From assembly GCF_009727055.1 (NCBI RefSeq), contig NC_052352.1:26851322-26915321 (forward strand): a stretch of DNA of 64,000 nt. Direction: 5' to 3'. The notes beneath the pieces are model-generated. The model worked only from the letters and a program-made list of their open reading frames with translations, had not been told where the DNA came from and searched no databases. A program made the position numbers and the translations under genes. Each line of letters starts with the position of its first letter. Position 1 is the first letter of the stretch. Below are positions 1 through 11,942 of this stretch, piece by piece. Origin of the DNA: Benincasa hispida. Taxonomy: Eukaryota; Streptophyta; Magnoliopsida; Cucurbitales; Cucurbitaceae.

Positions 1-267
1 AAAATCCTACATAAATTAGTCAATTTTGAGTCAATTGATGATAATGATAACATATCATATTAAACTTGACAATGACAGTTTAACATTGTCAGTAATTGTT
101 CATTAGTGACAATTATTTGTTGTCATTTAAAGCTTAATTATGACATTTTTCAAAAACTGTCATTGTACATCATACCTTTACAAGAGATACCATAACCGAA
201 AATAACTGGCATGAATTCTAAATAGGATATTTTTTAAATACCATGGTATCGCAGTTTTCTTGTAGTG
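1..267. mobile_element. Right-hand end of a CACTA (En/Spm-type) DNA transposon
   Basis: The segment ends at 253-267 with ttttcttgtagtg, the reverse complement of the CACTACAAGAAA terminus typical of plant CACTA elements. The roughly 180 bases before it are dense in short tgaca/tgtca words in both orientations, as expected of subterminal transposase-binding repeats. The 3-bp target duplication would be aat (268-270) but cannot be confirmed, because the left end lies outside the window. No coding sequence of the element is present here. Confidence 0.6.
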
Positions 268-274
268 AATGAAA

Positions 275-960
275 TATCCGTTGACATATCAATATATTCA
301 TAAATTGAAAGGTTTGACATGAATATTAAATATCTATGAATCTCTCTAACATATTTGATAAATACTTGTAAAACATAGAAAATGTAATCTATTTAACCCC
401 ATATGAATAAGAATACTAATAACAATATCTATAATTTATTTTAGGGAGGTAAAATAACTTAGGCTTTGTTTGATAACTAATTTGTTTTTTTGTTTTTAGT
501 TTTTGAAAATTAAGCCTATTTTCTCCATATTTCTTACAATGATTATCATCTTTCTTAAATATAATGGTTGAATTCTTAGCCAAATTCCAAAAAACAAAAA
601 CAAGTTTTTAAAAGCTACTTTTTTTTAACCCGTTTGGTAATCATCTTTCTTAGTTTTCAAAATTTGACTTAGTTTTTTAAACTGTTAGTAAAAAGTAGAT
701 GACAAAGGAAGAAATTTAGACGTGGAAATAGTGTCTATAGGCTTAATTTTAAAAAAACAAAAACTCAAAACCAAATCGTTACCAAGTGCAGCCTTAATTA
801 TTAATTTAAATAAATTTTAGAAATTCCTTGACTTACATTAAGTATCTGTTGATACTGGTAATTTATTGATATATTCGTCGATATATAACTGTAAACTTAA
901 AAATTTTATTATCGATATCGATATCAATATTTTAGTCATTGATTTACATATAACATTTTA
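275..960. repeat. Dispersed AT-rich repeat, copy 1
   Basis: The blocks 275-460 and 797-960 resemble 4925-5110 and 5570-5730 in the same order. Shared words include acttgtaaaacata, aatactaataacaatatc and gatatatc-rich text. Both copies carry a MITE-like insert at the same relative place. This points to two dispersed copies of one repeat rather than to host genes. No reading frame of note is present. Confidence 0.5.
461..797 (+). mobile_element. MITE-like element, copy 1
   Basis: The left end reads ggctttgtttgataac, and the right end reads gttaccaagtgcagcc, whose reverse complement begins ggctgcacttggtaac. The arms are therefore imperfect inverted repeats. The interior (for example tttttgaaaattaagcct and ttgaattcttagccaaatt) recurs as its reverse complement around 5420-5545. 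The size of about 340 bp and the lack of coding capacity fit a non-autonomous DNA transposon. The superfamily is not determined. Confidence 0.5.
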
Positions 961-1367
961 TTATATACACAATATATAGGAGAAAAAAAAGGAGATGAAT
1001 ATAATCTTCGTCTTTTCCTCCATTTAGCTAATGAGAAGAAAATCCTTTTCGCTCCCCTCTATTTCTCATATAACTAGGGATTTTCTGCCTCCACAAGTAA
1101 GTAGTATTTTAGGGCCCATTTGATAACGTTATCATTTTTTATTTATTGCTTTGTGTTTCTTGTTCCCTCTTCCATATTTCTTATATTTTAAGAACTAGAA
1201 ACAATAATATGTTTGGTAACTATTTATGTTTCCTGTTTCTTGAAAAAAAAAAATAGAAACAAGAACTTGTTTGATAACTATTTCTTATTTCTCATTTCTC
1301 AATTTTTCCTTATCTTTCTTCTTTTTTTTTCGTTGCTAGTCACCACCTCGGACCATCGCCACCATTA
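798..1367. other. AT-rich intergenic DNA
   Basis: I see no gene here. Positions 1111-1310 carry text such as gggcccatttgataacg and tgtttggtaac. Somewhat similar text in inverted orientation occurs at 2690-2800 (attatcaaacatgtcaa), so a diverged MITE interrupted by the next element is possible but weak. Confidence 0.35.
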
Positions 1368-1953
1368 AGGGTGTTCAAAAAATTCGATGACCTGAAAAAA
1401 CTGATCAACCCAACCCAACCCGTGCAGTCTGGGTTGGGTTATCAACTCATTTGGGTTGGGTTGGGTTGGGTTCATATAAATGAAAATTTTATGGGTTGCA
1501 TTGGTTCAAGGATTCATCTAATTAACCCAAACCAACCCAAATTTATTATTACCTTTAAAATATGTTTTTTTATTATTTATAACACAATTATTTATACATA
1601 TATTGATTTTAATTTTATTTAATTGAAATATTTTTTTTAATAATATATTCTTCAGCAATTCTTAAAAGTAGTTTTTTTGCATTTTAGAAAGAAAATTTTC
1701 ACTATTTAAATTGAAATTGAGTTGTTCATCTTAATTCAATATATGAAAATAATCAAATAAGTTTTTTACATATTTACTTTGTGCTTCTTTTTATAACAAA
1801 ATTTTAAACAAATGACCCGATTAACCCGAACCAACCCAACCCAAATATTTCATAGTTGGATTGAGTTGGGTTCATTTTTTAATAAAGGTTAGTTGAAGAA
1901 ATTTATAACTCGAACAATTGGTTGAGTCTAAAAAGTCTTTTAACCCAACCCAA
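1368..1953 (+). mobile_element. GGGTTGG-rich non-autonomous element (MITE-like)
   Basis: It starts agggtgttca and soon runs into blocks of aacccaaccc and gggttgggtt. It closes with taacccaacccaaca. The reverse complement of its last 90 bases matches 40888-40957, where the copy begins agggtgttca. So agggtgttca followed by gggttgggtt is the terminal inverted repeat of a small mobile element. The GGGTTGG text resembles telomere repeat but is a 5-6 bp mixture inside a bounded interspersed element. It contains no real ORF. Confidence 0.5.
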
Positions 1954-4924
1954 CATTTACATTATTAAATACACACAAGTCTCGATGCAAAGTTAATAGT
2001 TATCATATAATTGTTTCTATAATTCATATGTTGCTAAAATTTGATCTGGAATATCATTTTTCACTCAATTCATTTGTTTTAAATGATGTTGACTCAAATC
2101 CGACTCAATTATATTATATGTAAATGTTGTGATTGTAAAATATCATAGTGAACCTAATTGAATGCCTTAATAAATAAAATTTAAAAAATTCATCCAGTTT
2201 CGAATGTATTAAAAATAATAAATTTAAATTTAAAGTAATATATAAATATGTATATTGCAAAATTTAAGATTCAAGATTCAAAAAATATTTAAATATACAT
2301 ATTAAAAATTTGCAATTTAAAAATCAAAATAATATATAAATTTAAATATTAAAATATTCAAAATTCAAAATTGAATTAAACATATAAATATAAAAAAATT
2401 AATAGAGGAAAAAAATATAAAAGAAAGAAAGAAATGTAAACGAAAAAAAATATACAAGAAAGAAAGAAATGTAAAAGAGATATACCAAATTAATATAGAA
2501 AAAATGATATATAAGAAAAAAAATTAAAAAAAAATGAAAATGCATTTTCTAAGAATCAAAACCAGGATGTATAGCCCATGAAAGAGGCCCAGGTGTGCCT
2601 CACTACCAACCAAGCAAACATTTTGTGTTATAATAAAAACGAAACAGAGAAAATTACTTTTGGTAGTTCTTAAATTTGATCCCATTTCTGAAAATATTTT
2701 TCAAATTTTAGAAACAAGAAATGAAAACAATTATCAAACATGTCAATATTTTGAAAAATGAGAAACAAAAACAAAAAACAAGAAACAATAATTTATAATC
2801 TTTCACGTTCCAAAATGGTATTTCAATTGAAATATCAATCACGTAGGGAGAGCAATTTTGATTTATTTTTCTGACTCGATACATTACAAGTTGATGAATA
2901 TCCTTTTCATTTACTGATTTACATCTAAGTAAATAACTAAATTAAAATCACTATTCACCATGAATTTAAAATTTAAAATTTTCGAGAAATACTTTGCTTG
3001 TTCATTTCTTCATACGTACGAGCAATAAGCAACGTCCATTGAAAACATTATTGATTAAGAATCACGACATCATTAATTTCTATTACTTTGTATGAAAAAT
3101 TTAAATAAATTCTCAATTATTTTATTATATATTTTCATATCTATATTTGATTTTTAAATTGCAAACAAGGACGTGAGAATAAGTGCTACGAGGAGAAAGA
3201 ACAAATAAATTTCAGTTTATTGAAATTGAAAATATTGCCCAAAAAAAAAAAAACTGAATTAAAAAGTTGGAAAATATATTGTTATTATTTTATTTTTATT
3301 TTTTTTAAAGGCTGATGAAAAGGAAAGAAAATGAAGAAAATTCGTGAATGGGGCATATGGCAAAAGGTCAAAGAAATAATAGACTATAAAATAAAATTTT
3401 GATTTAACAGTGATATATATTAATCATATCCAAATTATTTTTTTTTAAAATTTATTCTCTCTCATACGTGATGGCTACTAATTACTTTGTGGGAAGGCAC
3501 TGCCATATGGAGAAAATTTGTTTATTTCATTATATATACAAATGTAATATAATATATATGATAAAAAAAATGGGAGGAATTAAATTGAAGCTTTTTAAGA
3601 TTTTAGAGAACACAAATAAACCATTGCTTAAACCATGGATACGAAATTGCAACTCGTATCATAAATATTAATCAAATAACAAAGTTGTGATTTTAGCCCA
3701 AGGTTTGATGTAGGATGTTTTTCTTCGGAATTTGGTTATTTTGAGATTTAAAATTTTGATGTAAGTTGTTTAAATTTTTATTAAATGACACGTTTAATAA
3801 GAAGTCAATGGTTTCGTTCTACAAATTATTTTGTCAGATCGAAAATATTACAATAGATAAAAGATACTAATTACCATCTTAAAGATTAATGGTTTGATTT
3901 TTATTCTCGTTATTATTGAGAAAATATTACACATTTACATTTAATCTTGACGTATGAAAAGATTAATCCTAATTTACTAAAAAATGACCAAAACTATTCA
4001 TCACCTATATTTCAGGTATATTCACATATTTCTCCTATAACAATTCCAATGTAAGTTATCCATACTTCTATTAATTTAAAATGTGAATACCCTATGAAAG
4101 AATTAGTTTTTTTTTTTCTTTCCTTTTTTAGTAATACATAAAAGAACAAGAAACTAAAGAGGTCTTAAATTATTAGACACAACAACATTGATTTGTGAAG
4201 GGTTATCTTCAAGCCAGACACTAAAGACGTTGGTTTCACGTGTATCACAAGTCAAGCCATGAGCTATAGATTACAATTTTATGAACTAAAAGAGAAGCCT
4301 AAAGAAATGCTTCACTAATAGAAAGTTCGAATGTCATCAATAAAGGTTTGGACTTCGTAGTTGAAGTAGTCCCAACTTTCAAGTAAATTTCAAAAAATAA
4401 TTATCGAATCTATTACAATCTAGAAAGGATAAATCTAGCAGCAAGCAACCTCGAAGAGTAAAACAGTTCTAGATTCTTAAAAATTGTGATCCCAACCTAT
4501 CAATGATAGGGAGTAAAATTAACAAAAACTTAGAATTAAGATTTTAAATATCATTAAAAAAAAACTACTTTGTTTTTTTTTTTTTAACTCAAATATCGTG
4601 GTAGGAGTAAAATTTTTCAATTGGTTACCTACTTTGGAGGTATGAAATACATTTTCAAGTGTTTAATTTAAAAAATAAGTCATTTAAGAAGAAATTGAAG
4701 TATTTGACAACAACTCAAAATAGTTTTTCAAGTGATTTTAATCCATTTTTATCAAAAGTGTTTAAATAAATAAGAGTTTTTTGAAATTTTTTTTTCTCAA
4801 GTCAGTCTAAGACTCTTAGTCGAACTGATAAACACTTTTGATTTATTGTTTGCTTTTGTACTAAAAAAAACCAACAAATTATTTTTTCTATGTATTATGA
4901 GTCCTTACTTGAGATATTAGCAAA
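1954..4924. other. AT-rich intergenic DNA
   Basis: I see no gene. The only structures noticed are an imperfect tandem pair of about 50 bp at 2400-2480 (gaaagaaagaaatgtaaa occurs twice) and homopolymer A or T runs. Short open frames such as that at 3468-3671 have no recognisable features. Confidence 0.5.
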
Positions 4925-5730
4925 GATAAAAATATTTGTGGACATATCGATATATCTATTAATAGAAAGGTTCAACATTCATATCTCTAATATCTTTTAT
5001 AAATGCTTGTAAAACATAAAAATGTAGCCATATATTTAGTTCGATTTAAATAGAAATACTAATAACAATATCCACAATTTAGTTTAGGAGTAAAAACAAC
5101 TAACCTAGGCCTCGTAGTAATCATTTGGTTTTATGTTTTTTGTTTTTGAAAATTAAACTTATAAATACTACTTGTACCTCCATGTTTCTTCATTTGTTAT
5201 TTACTTTTTACGAATGGTTTAAAAAATCAAACCAAAATTTAAAAACTAAAAAAAGTAGCTAGCCATTTATTAAGGATTTGGTTTTTGAGTTTTTGTTTTT
5301 GAAAATTAAACCTAGAGACACTACGTTTACCTCCATTTTTTTTTTCATTTGTTATCTACTTTTTACTAATGACTTAAAAAACTAAGCTAAAATTTGAAAA
5401 CTAAGAAAATGTAATTTTTAAAAACTTATTTTTGTTTTAAAATTTGGCTAAAAATTCAACCATTGTACTTAAGAAGAAAGATGCAAATCATGATAAAAAA
5501 AAGAAACAAAATAGACTCAATTTTCAAAAAACAAAAAACAAAAAACAAAAAACAAAATACTTATTGGCCTTATTTATCAATATAAATAAATTTGATAAAT
5601 TTAATGACTTCTAAAAATATCCATTGATATTAATATTTTGTTGATATATCCGTAAAATTGAAATTTCGATGTCAGTTCGGACCTCAATAGTTTAAACCTT
5701 TGATATTAGAGATATCAATATTGATGTCAA
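4925..5730. repeat. Dispersed AT-rich repeat, copy 2, with MITE-like inserts
   Basis: This is the counterpart of 275-960. Between its two shared blocks lie MITE-like sequences at about 5110-5575. A reverse-oriented partner of the 461-797 element lies at about 5270-5575 (ttggctaaaaattcaacc against its complement near 570), and a partial extra copy lies at 5115-5270. Copy 2 is longer than copy 1 because of that extra partial MITE. Confidence 0.5.
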
Positions 5731-8257
5731 ATGCTCTCCGATTTGTGGAAATCAGAGGGACCACGTTTTGCCATATTTGATGTTGATTTAGAAAATTTAT
5801 TAAATGTCGACTTCTTTCAGACAAGATATGATATTTGATTAATTAATATTAATTTTCATTGATGAAATTTTCAAGATGGAACACACCTTCATCAAATCAA
5901 CAAAAGAATACGAAAAAGAAATTTGTTCTTTATAAAAATGTATAAAAACAAAATTAATTCATCGTTTGACGTTAATTTTATAAGAGATTTGCACCAATGT
6001 CAAAGCTTAGTAATATTTAGGAATATTACGGGAATGCCATATAGTCACGCCTCTACGTTAAACAATTTTTTTGTAAATTTGACAAAATAAGTTTAAAAAA
6101 TTAGATCCATAATCTAGACTTATTATTTCTGCAAAAATAGCAAAAGAAAAACAAACTCAACCTCGTGTAAATACACACTTGATACACTATTAATGAGTAT
6201 TTGATACACGGTTAAAAATGACTAGTTATTTAATTGTTTTTAAAAAAATCATAAAAATAATTTTTTTGAAACATACTTTTTTCTCTAGTTATTCCAAACA
6301 TGTCAAATTGTCAAAATGAGTATATTAACTGAGTATTAGTAAGCTTTAGGTTGAATATCTCTGAATTATTATAAATTTGTACTTAAAACAACATCATTTA
6401 AAAAGGAAAAAAAAATTACGAAAGGAATAAAACAATGTAGAAAATACAAAAATTAAAGTGAGTAATAACTCATATTGCTGCAAATAAAAAAAATACAAAA
6501 AGTATACAAATCAATAGAAAAAATACACAATTGTTATACTTTAAATGCAGTATATTAGTTGACCGATATACCAACAAACGGAGTTTGTTAAAAGGACAAA
6601 ATTGGAATATAGAATAAACAAAAGTTTAAATGTGAGAATTTTTTCATATCTACAATTTTTTATATGTTGAAGACATGCCCCTAATTATACATTTTAGATT
6701 TGTCACCTATTGTAAATTTCTTAAGCTAATTCCTTAAGCTAAATACTATGTATTATAAATTACATTCTATAAACAATTATTTTTTATGGAAGGCTATAAA
6801 CAATTAATTTTATCATAGAGTTAATTAGACATTCAAATATGTAAAATAATATAGTCTCAGCTAAAATTGAACCAATGGCAAAAATTACGACATTTGTTTG
6901 AGTTTAGAATCCATTTTGATAGAAACTAAAAATTAAGGGCAAAAATTGGTATTAACCAACAAGGGACAAAATTGAACTACTTTTAATATACTCTTTTAAA
7001 GTTTATTAGTTTATTTTATTATATCTATATTTCAAATATATTATTTGACTTCTACGCATATTCTATTTTTGGTCTTTAAATTTTGTTAATTGTGAATATT
7101 AAATAAACATAAATAAATCTTAGTCCACCTAAATTCATTCACACCAAAAAAGTTGTTCCCAAGATGTCACTAAATCTTATATAAAAGTTTTATAATCATC
7201 TATTATAAATATATATATTTTTTGTTTATTACAAATTCGAAACCAAACGAAAAGAAAATTTTCAAATTAAGTAGAAATGTTTATGTTAATACCCATAAAT
7301 ATGTGTTTGTCAGTATGGTATCGGAAAAAATGGACACTCTCTATATATCTCCACAATAGTATTATATTATTTGTTTATTTTAGACATAAATTCTTATAAC
7401 TTTTTTTCCATCGAAAATACTAATAAAGTTATTGTCTCCTCAGTTTGAATATTGATCAATTGACATATGAGTGTATAAGTAATCATGAGATCTATTTTCA
7501 AATCTCCCTACTTACACCCAATTGTATTAAAAAAAAATAAAGATATCATCTCTCACTTATATACTCACAATCGTTTTCTTATCTAGCCAATGTGAGACTT
7601 TAGTCATACTTCTAATTATTCTCTCTTCAAACAAAGTATATCGATGCTACTCTTTAAGGAACAATGAACACCATTCACATATTTCTACAATGAAATGATA
7701 GTGTCCACACATCGAGTATAAGTCTTCATGAGATATTGTCTCTCATTTATATATTAAGAATCTTATTATTTAGCCAATTGAAAATTTTATTACTACATAA
7801 AGAACACAAAACTCTTTTTAAATAGAACATTCAAAAACTAATTTTTTTAGTACAACCTATATATGGGGATGAGAGATTAAATATCCGACTTCAAATGAAG
7901 GAATACATATCAATTATAAGCTCTTTTTAACCACTTGAAAACTAAATCGATGTAATCACAAACTCAGTTTCAAAAGAAATCAAACTGAACTAATATCAAT
8001 CTGATTAGATCGGTTTTGCAAATTGTATTAATTCATAATAATGAACCTACCATATGCTTTTTGTTTGGAAGTTAATTAGAAGAATTTAAGACATGGTTGG
8101 GATGTTTTTTTGTTTTTTCTTCCTAAAAAAGAGGAGAAACCAAACGAAGAACAAGGGGTTCAGGTCAAATCTATGTTTTGTATTTGAAAAAGTCAACCAT
8201 TGTAATGGTCGACTTTAATGTGGCTGTTTCCTTCATAACAAAATAAAAATTATAAGG

Positions 8258-8262
<5 letters not shown>
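5731..8262. other. AT-rich intergenic DNA
   Basis: I see no gene, RNA gene or bounded element. The last few hundred bases before 8263 are the likely promoter region of the calmodulin-binding protein gene, but no core promoter motif could be assigned with confidence. Confidence 0.5.

Positions 8263-8289
<27 letters not shown>
8263..8289. repeat. (AG)n microsatellite in the 5' leader region of the calmodulin-binding gene
   Basis: About 13 uninterrupted AG units lie just upstream of the presumed first exon. GA/CT tracts are common in plant promoters and 5' UTRs and are often length-polymorphic. Whether this tract is transcribed depends on the unmapped transcription start. Confidence 0.9.
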
Positions 8290-9463
8290 AGAAAGGATTC
8301 AGTTGAGAGAAAATGGCGGTTTCATTGAATCACCTCCATCAAACAAAAACTGAAAAAGGAAAAGAAAGAAAGAAAGAACAAAAAAGAAACTCTCAATTTC
8401 TTTCAAACTGATTCTTTTTCCTTCCTGTTTTATCATCATTCCCATTTCTTCACTCCATGGTTTCTTTCTTTCCTTCCTCAAGGTATGTGTTTCTTGCTTC
8501 CTCTCTCTCTCGAATTTCAATTCCTCGTCTTTCATTTTTCGAGAAAGGTAGAGGTGAGGATCGAACTTTCGACTTCAAGAAAGATAATAGGGTATCATAT
8601 GATCTACTTCGATTTGTTTTCAATCTTTTGCTTTTTTTATGAGTTTTTTCATCGAGACGTTTCCCAAATCTAAGTTGTACATACGTTTCTTTCTTAAAAT
8701 AAGATATCGAAGCTACCATTTTGTACATTCAAATAGTGGATAGCTTGATCCTTATGTGCAATTGTTGTACTAAATAAGAAAAGAAGAAATCCAATATACC
8801 AAATATAAATTTAACTTCTAAATCTTTAATTGCATAACCCAATCCATGAACCAAATATCATCTAAATTCTCCCATGAGATGGAAGGCTTCAAATTTTATG
8901 TTAGTTTTCTCCTTTTCTATATTTTTTTTCAACATGAATAAGTGTATTATAGATTATGGCAGTTGTTTTGTGAAGAATAGGATTTGTTAGAAGGAAACTT
9001 TTGATGCCTCAATGATCATTTGAAGTTAAGATATGATATGAAAATGCACTCAGATCTTCATTTTGTTGTTTAAGAACAAATATTGATGTTTTTTTTCCCT
9101 TATATTATCAAGAACTTACAACCATGGGTATAATTTGGAAGGGTATCTATTCTTTTCTATGAGATCAAGGGTCAAAAATTCAAATTGTCATTTTAATGTA
9201 TAGATTTTAAGAAAGTAAAACATGTTTTTTTTTTTTTTTTTTGACAATATATGTGGTGAGGGAATCAAACCTCTGATCTCGAGATCAATAATATAAACTT
9301 TATTTTAGTTGTGCTAGGTTCATTTTGGCAGATTAAAATGTTTTATAAACCATTTTTCAAAATTTTCTTAGAATGCTTTTACTTCAAGGCACTTTTGTCA
9401 AAAAGTGTTTTCCCCCTCTTCATGCTGTTATTGAAACGCAAGGAATGGCGTTTGAAAATGCAG
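8290..9463 (+). promoter_or_regulatory. Probable 5' UTR exon and leader intron with upstream ORFs
   Basis: A good donor (caag followed by gtatgtgt) puts an exon end at 8482. A plausible acceptor (gaaaatgcag) ends at 9463, giving a 981-bp leader intron. After this splice, the ATG at 8457 reads a 9-codon upstream ORF that crosses the junction and stops at 9465-9467, 39 bases before the main ATG. A second upstream ATG at 8313 (aaaATGG context) opens a 32-codon frame ending at 8411. Both are inferences that depend on the transcription start and on this intron being real. Confidence 0.5.
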
Positions 9464-9506
9464 GTAAATGCTAGAACTCTAAAAAAGGCCAAAGTAGCTG
9501 AGCTGA

Positions 9507-10871
9507 ATGGCAACAACTAAAGCAAAAGAAAACAGTGGTTTGGGGAAGGAAAGAAGGATCACAGCTCCAAGTTCTGTCACAATTCCTACTCATACTCCAA
9601 CCAAAAGAACTCCAAAATCATCCCCTAGAGGCCTTATCTCTTCCACTGATCCAAAACTTTCTTCTTCTTCTCCTTCTCCTTCTTCCTCTTCTTCTTCCTC
9701 TACTCTTTCTCTTTCCGTTCTCCCCGAAAAACACATTCCGAATTATCTCAAGTCGACAGCCAGCTCCCGCCATGACCATAACTTTAAGCCAGTAACCAGG
9801 AGTAAGTCTGGCCCAGCACCAATACCTGAGGGCAAACCTAGTTTGAATAGAAGAAGATCTTTCGATAAACCTCCCTCGACCGCACCACGTTTGGGGAAAC
9901 CGTTTCGATCGCCTGGACCGAGGAATAGGGCTGCTCATGTTCCGGTTCGGTCGTCCTCTTTTGGGGCTAAACCTTCCACCACCACAATTGTCAATTCTAC
10001 AAAGCCTGGTTTTCTGGATAGATCATCATCTAAAATCTCTAAGGTGGGAGGGAAACCACAGCAACCAATTCATAGTTTGAAAAGTAGTAATAGTAATGTA
10101 AAGAAAAGCTTGAAAAGAGAATCTAGCAATGCTGCTGCTTCTGCTTCTGTTTCTGCTTCTGCTTCTGCTTCTGCTTCAGCTTCAGCAGAAATCGTTCCCA
10201 AGACTAAGAATGCTGTTGAACATGTAGATCACAGTCCATCTTTCGTTCTCGGTGTTAACGAAGAGGATTTGAAAAAGATCGAGTGCGAACTCGATCCTTA
10301 TCTGCCTGATCCAATGCCTGAATTGGACAAACAACTTAGAATCGATCAGGTGGAAAAGAAGGCAGTTTTGGATAAAGATGAGGCTGACACAGAAACCTTC
10401 AAAGTAGTTGTTGCTAATAAAGAAGTGGAAGAAATTCCAGAGGCAGCCGAGACTGAAATTTCATTAACGAATCGAGAACGAGACGAAGTGGAAGGAGAAG
10501 AGGAGAAACCAGAGAGAATTGCAGTGGAAAAAGAGGAAGTTGTTGGATCAGAGGAAATTAACACAAACAACAAGAATGATCAAGAGAAGAGTGAAACAGA
10601 TCCTGTTTTAGATGGGGAGAGTTACAAGGAAGAAAATGATCACAAGGCGGCCGAGACAACAGAGAAAGAGGCCGAAGCGACCGAGAAAGCGGCAGCGGCA
10701 GTGGTAGCAAAACCGCGACAAGGAGGACCAGGGAGAAAAGAGTCTCCAGCAATGTACAATCATGTAATAGAGGAGACAGCAAGTAAGCTTTTGGAAAAGA
10801 GGAAGAACAAGGTAAGAGCATTGGCTGGGGCATTTCAGACAGTCATTGATTATGAATCTTCATCTAAATGA
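9507..10871 (+). CDS. Plant calmodulin-binding-domain protein
   Basis: An intact 454-residue single coding exon. Residues 1-70 are Ser/Pro/Thr-rich with a serine run at 52-65. Residues 77-90 hold the conserved IPNYLKSTASSRHD block seen near the start of plant calmodulin-binding proteins. Residues about 100-205 are basic and Ser-rich; 207-226 is an Ala-Ser run encoded by a GCTTCT-type hexamer repeat. Residues about 265-400 are highly acidic. The C-terminus (about 420-449, KLLEKRKNKVRALAGAFQTV) is a basic amphipathic helix typical of the plant CaM-binding domain (Pfam CaM_binding). The inferred role is Ca2+/calmodulin-dependent binding; no enzymatic domain is seen. The start is the first in-frame ATG after the predicted splice acceptor. 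It is flanked by repeats, and no neighbouring gene is co-oriented nearby. The exact physiological role cannot be read from the sequence. Confidence 0.85.
   Translation: MATTKAKENSGLGKERRITAPSSVTIPTHTPTKRTPKSSPRGLISSTDPKLSSSSPSPSSSSSSSTLSLSVLPEKHIPNYLKSTASSRHDHNFKPVTRSKSGPAPIPEGKPSLNRRRSFDKPPSTAPRLGKPFRSPGPRNRAAHVPVRSSSFGAKPSTTTIVNSTKPGFLDRSSSKISKVGGKPQQPIHSLKSSNSNVKKSLKRESSNAAASASVSASASASASASAEIVPKTKNAVEHVDHSPSFVLGVNEEDLKKIECELDPYLPDPMPELDKQLRIDQVEKKAVLDKDEADTETFKVVVANKEVEEIPEAAETEISLTNRERDEVEGEEEKPERIAVEKEEVVGSEEINTNNKNDQEKSETDPVLDGESYKEENDHKAAETTEKEAEATEKAAAAVVAKPRQGGPGRKESPAMYNHVIEETASKLLEKRKNKVRALAGAFQTVIDYESSSK
10135..10188 (+). repeat. Coding hexamer microsatellite (GCTTCT-like)
   Basis: Nine or so GCTTCT/GTTTCT/GCTTCA units encode alternating Ala-Ser in the calmodulin-binding protein. 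Unit gain or loss would keep the frame, so length variation between accessions is likely. Confidence 0.85.
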
Positions 10872-11130
10872 TTCATAAATGCCTCCCATTTTCTCATTCT
10901 TCATTGATTAATTTAACTTACCCATAAAAACTCATTATGGAAAATTTAACAGTACAAGGTCATTTATACACAACAATGTAGAGTTGAGGTTTTTGTTCTT
11001 CCTAATTTTCCTTCTTGGTGGTGGGGTATTTTTTTTTTTTTCTTTTTTTCATTTTTTCTTTTTCACAAGGGATTGATCTTTTCTGAATTTCTTATCTTAC
11101 TTGTATAATAAAATGACACAATTTGGAGAG
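10872..11130 (+). other. 3' UTR of the calmodulin-binding protein gene
   Basis: AT-rich sequence follows the TGA stop. An aataaa signal at 11107-11112 is the most likely poly(A) signal. The end point is an estimate. Confidence 0.5.
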
Positions 11131-11766
11131 AAGATTGTATCAGTTTGTTGTTTTTTCTTTTCTTTCTATTCCAGCTGTTGATATTGGGATGTTGTATAAG
11201 TGTGAGGTTTAATTATCAAAATACCATAAACTACGAGGTTGGTTTCACTTATATATTTCAGCTTTCAAAGTTTGATTTTAACGTTTGAAGTTTGTTTTAA
11301 GGCAACTCTTACTATTAAAATTCATAGACAATGCAACTTCTATCCATATGAGCAAATCTAAACATATACCTTGAAATATAAGGACATAAGTTACAAGCCT
11401 TCAATTTTCTGCTAATATAAAGACATAAGTCACAAGCCTTCAATTTTCCGCTCTTTCATTTATGATTTTTCTTGCTAATCCTAACCTCTAAATTTCTTTA
11501 TGTTAAAATGAAACTTTTCAAAATTGAAAGTATAATTAAAACTAACCCCATAGTTTAGAGTAGATTTTTTTTTTTTTTTTTGATAATTTAACTTAAATGT
11601 GAGGATAGTATGATTTTTACTGTTTGTATATCACCATAATGGCTACAATTGAAATATGCTAATATCAATACGAACTTAGAAGTTAAAACACTAGGTTAAA
11701 CTTTAATAAATAAATATATTTTAAATATCTAAAGAATAAAAAGGTCAATTTTATTTTAAACTTTTT
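11131..11766. other. Intergenic DNA
   Basis: I see no gene. A tandem duplication of about 37 bp lies at 11375-11450; both copies contain gacataagt followed by acaagccttcaatttt. Confidence 0.5.
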
Positions 11767-11825
11767 AGGGGGCATTTGGGGTAAAAACTATGCTAAGACT
11801 ATAATAACCACTTCTTGCTATAGTA

Positions 11826-11942
11826 GAAAAATTTCACAAAATGACCAAAAACCCAAAAATTTGTCTACCAATGACCTCTTCCTAAAAACTTTTCTACCTC
11901 TGACCTTTTCCCCATGCAAAATTTTAAAATTACCCCCAGTTT
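11826..11942 (+). repeat. MULE left terminal inverted repeat
   Basis: Pairs with the reverse complement of 26005-26122. I count about 12 mismatches in about 117 aligned positions, and similarity stops abruptly after cagtttt. Confidence 0.9.

Noticed and set aside
1368..1960. Interstitial telomere
   Set aside because: GGGTTGG is not the plant TTTAGGG repeat, and the text is bounded by element termini shared with 40888-40957.
9618..9938. Minus-strand ORF opposite the calmodulin-binding gene, Arg-rich
   Set aside because: A shadow of the Ser-rich coding repeat on the plus strand.
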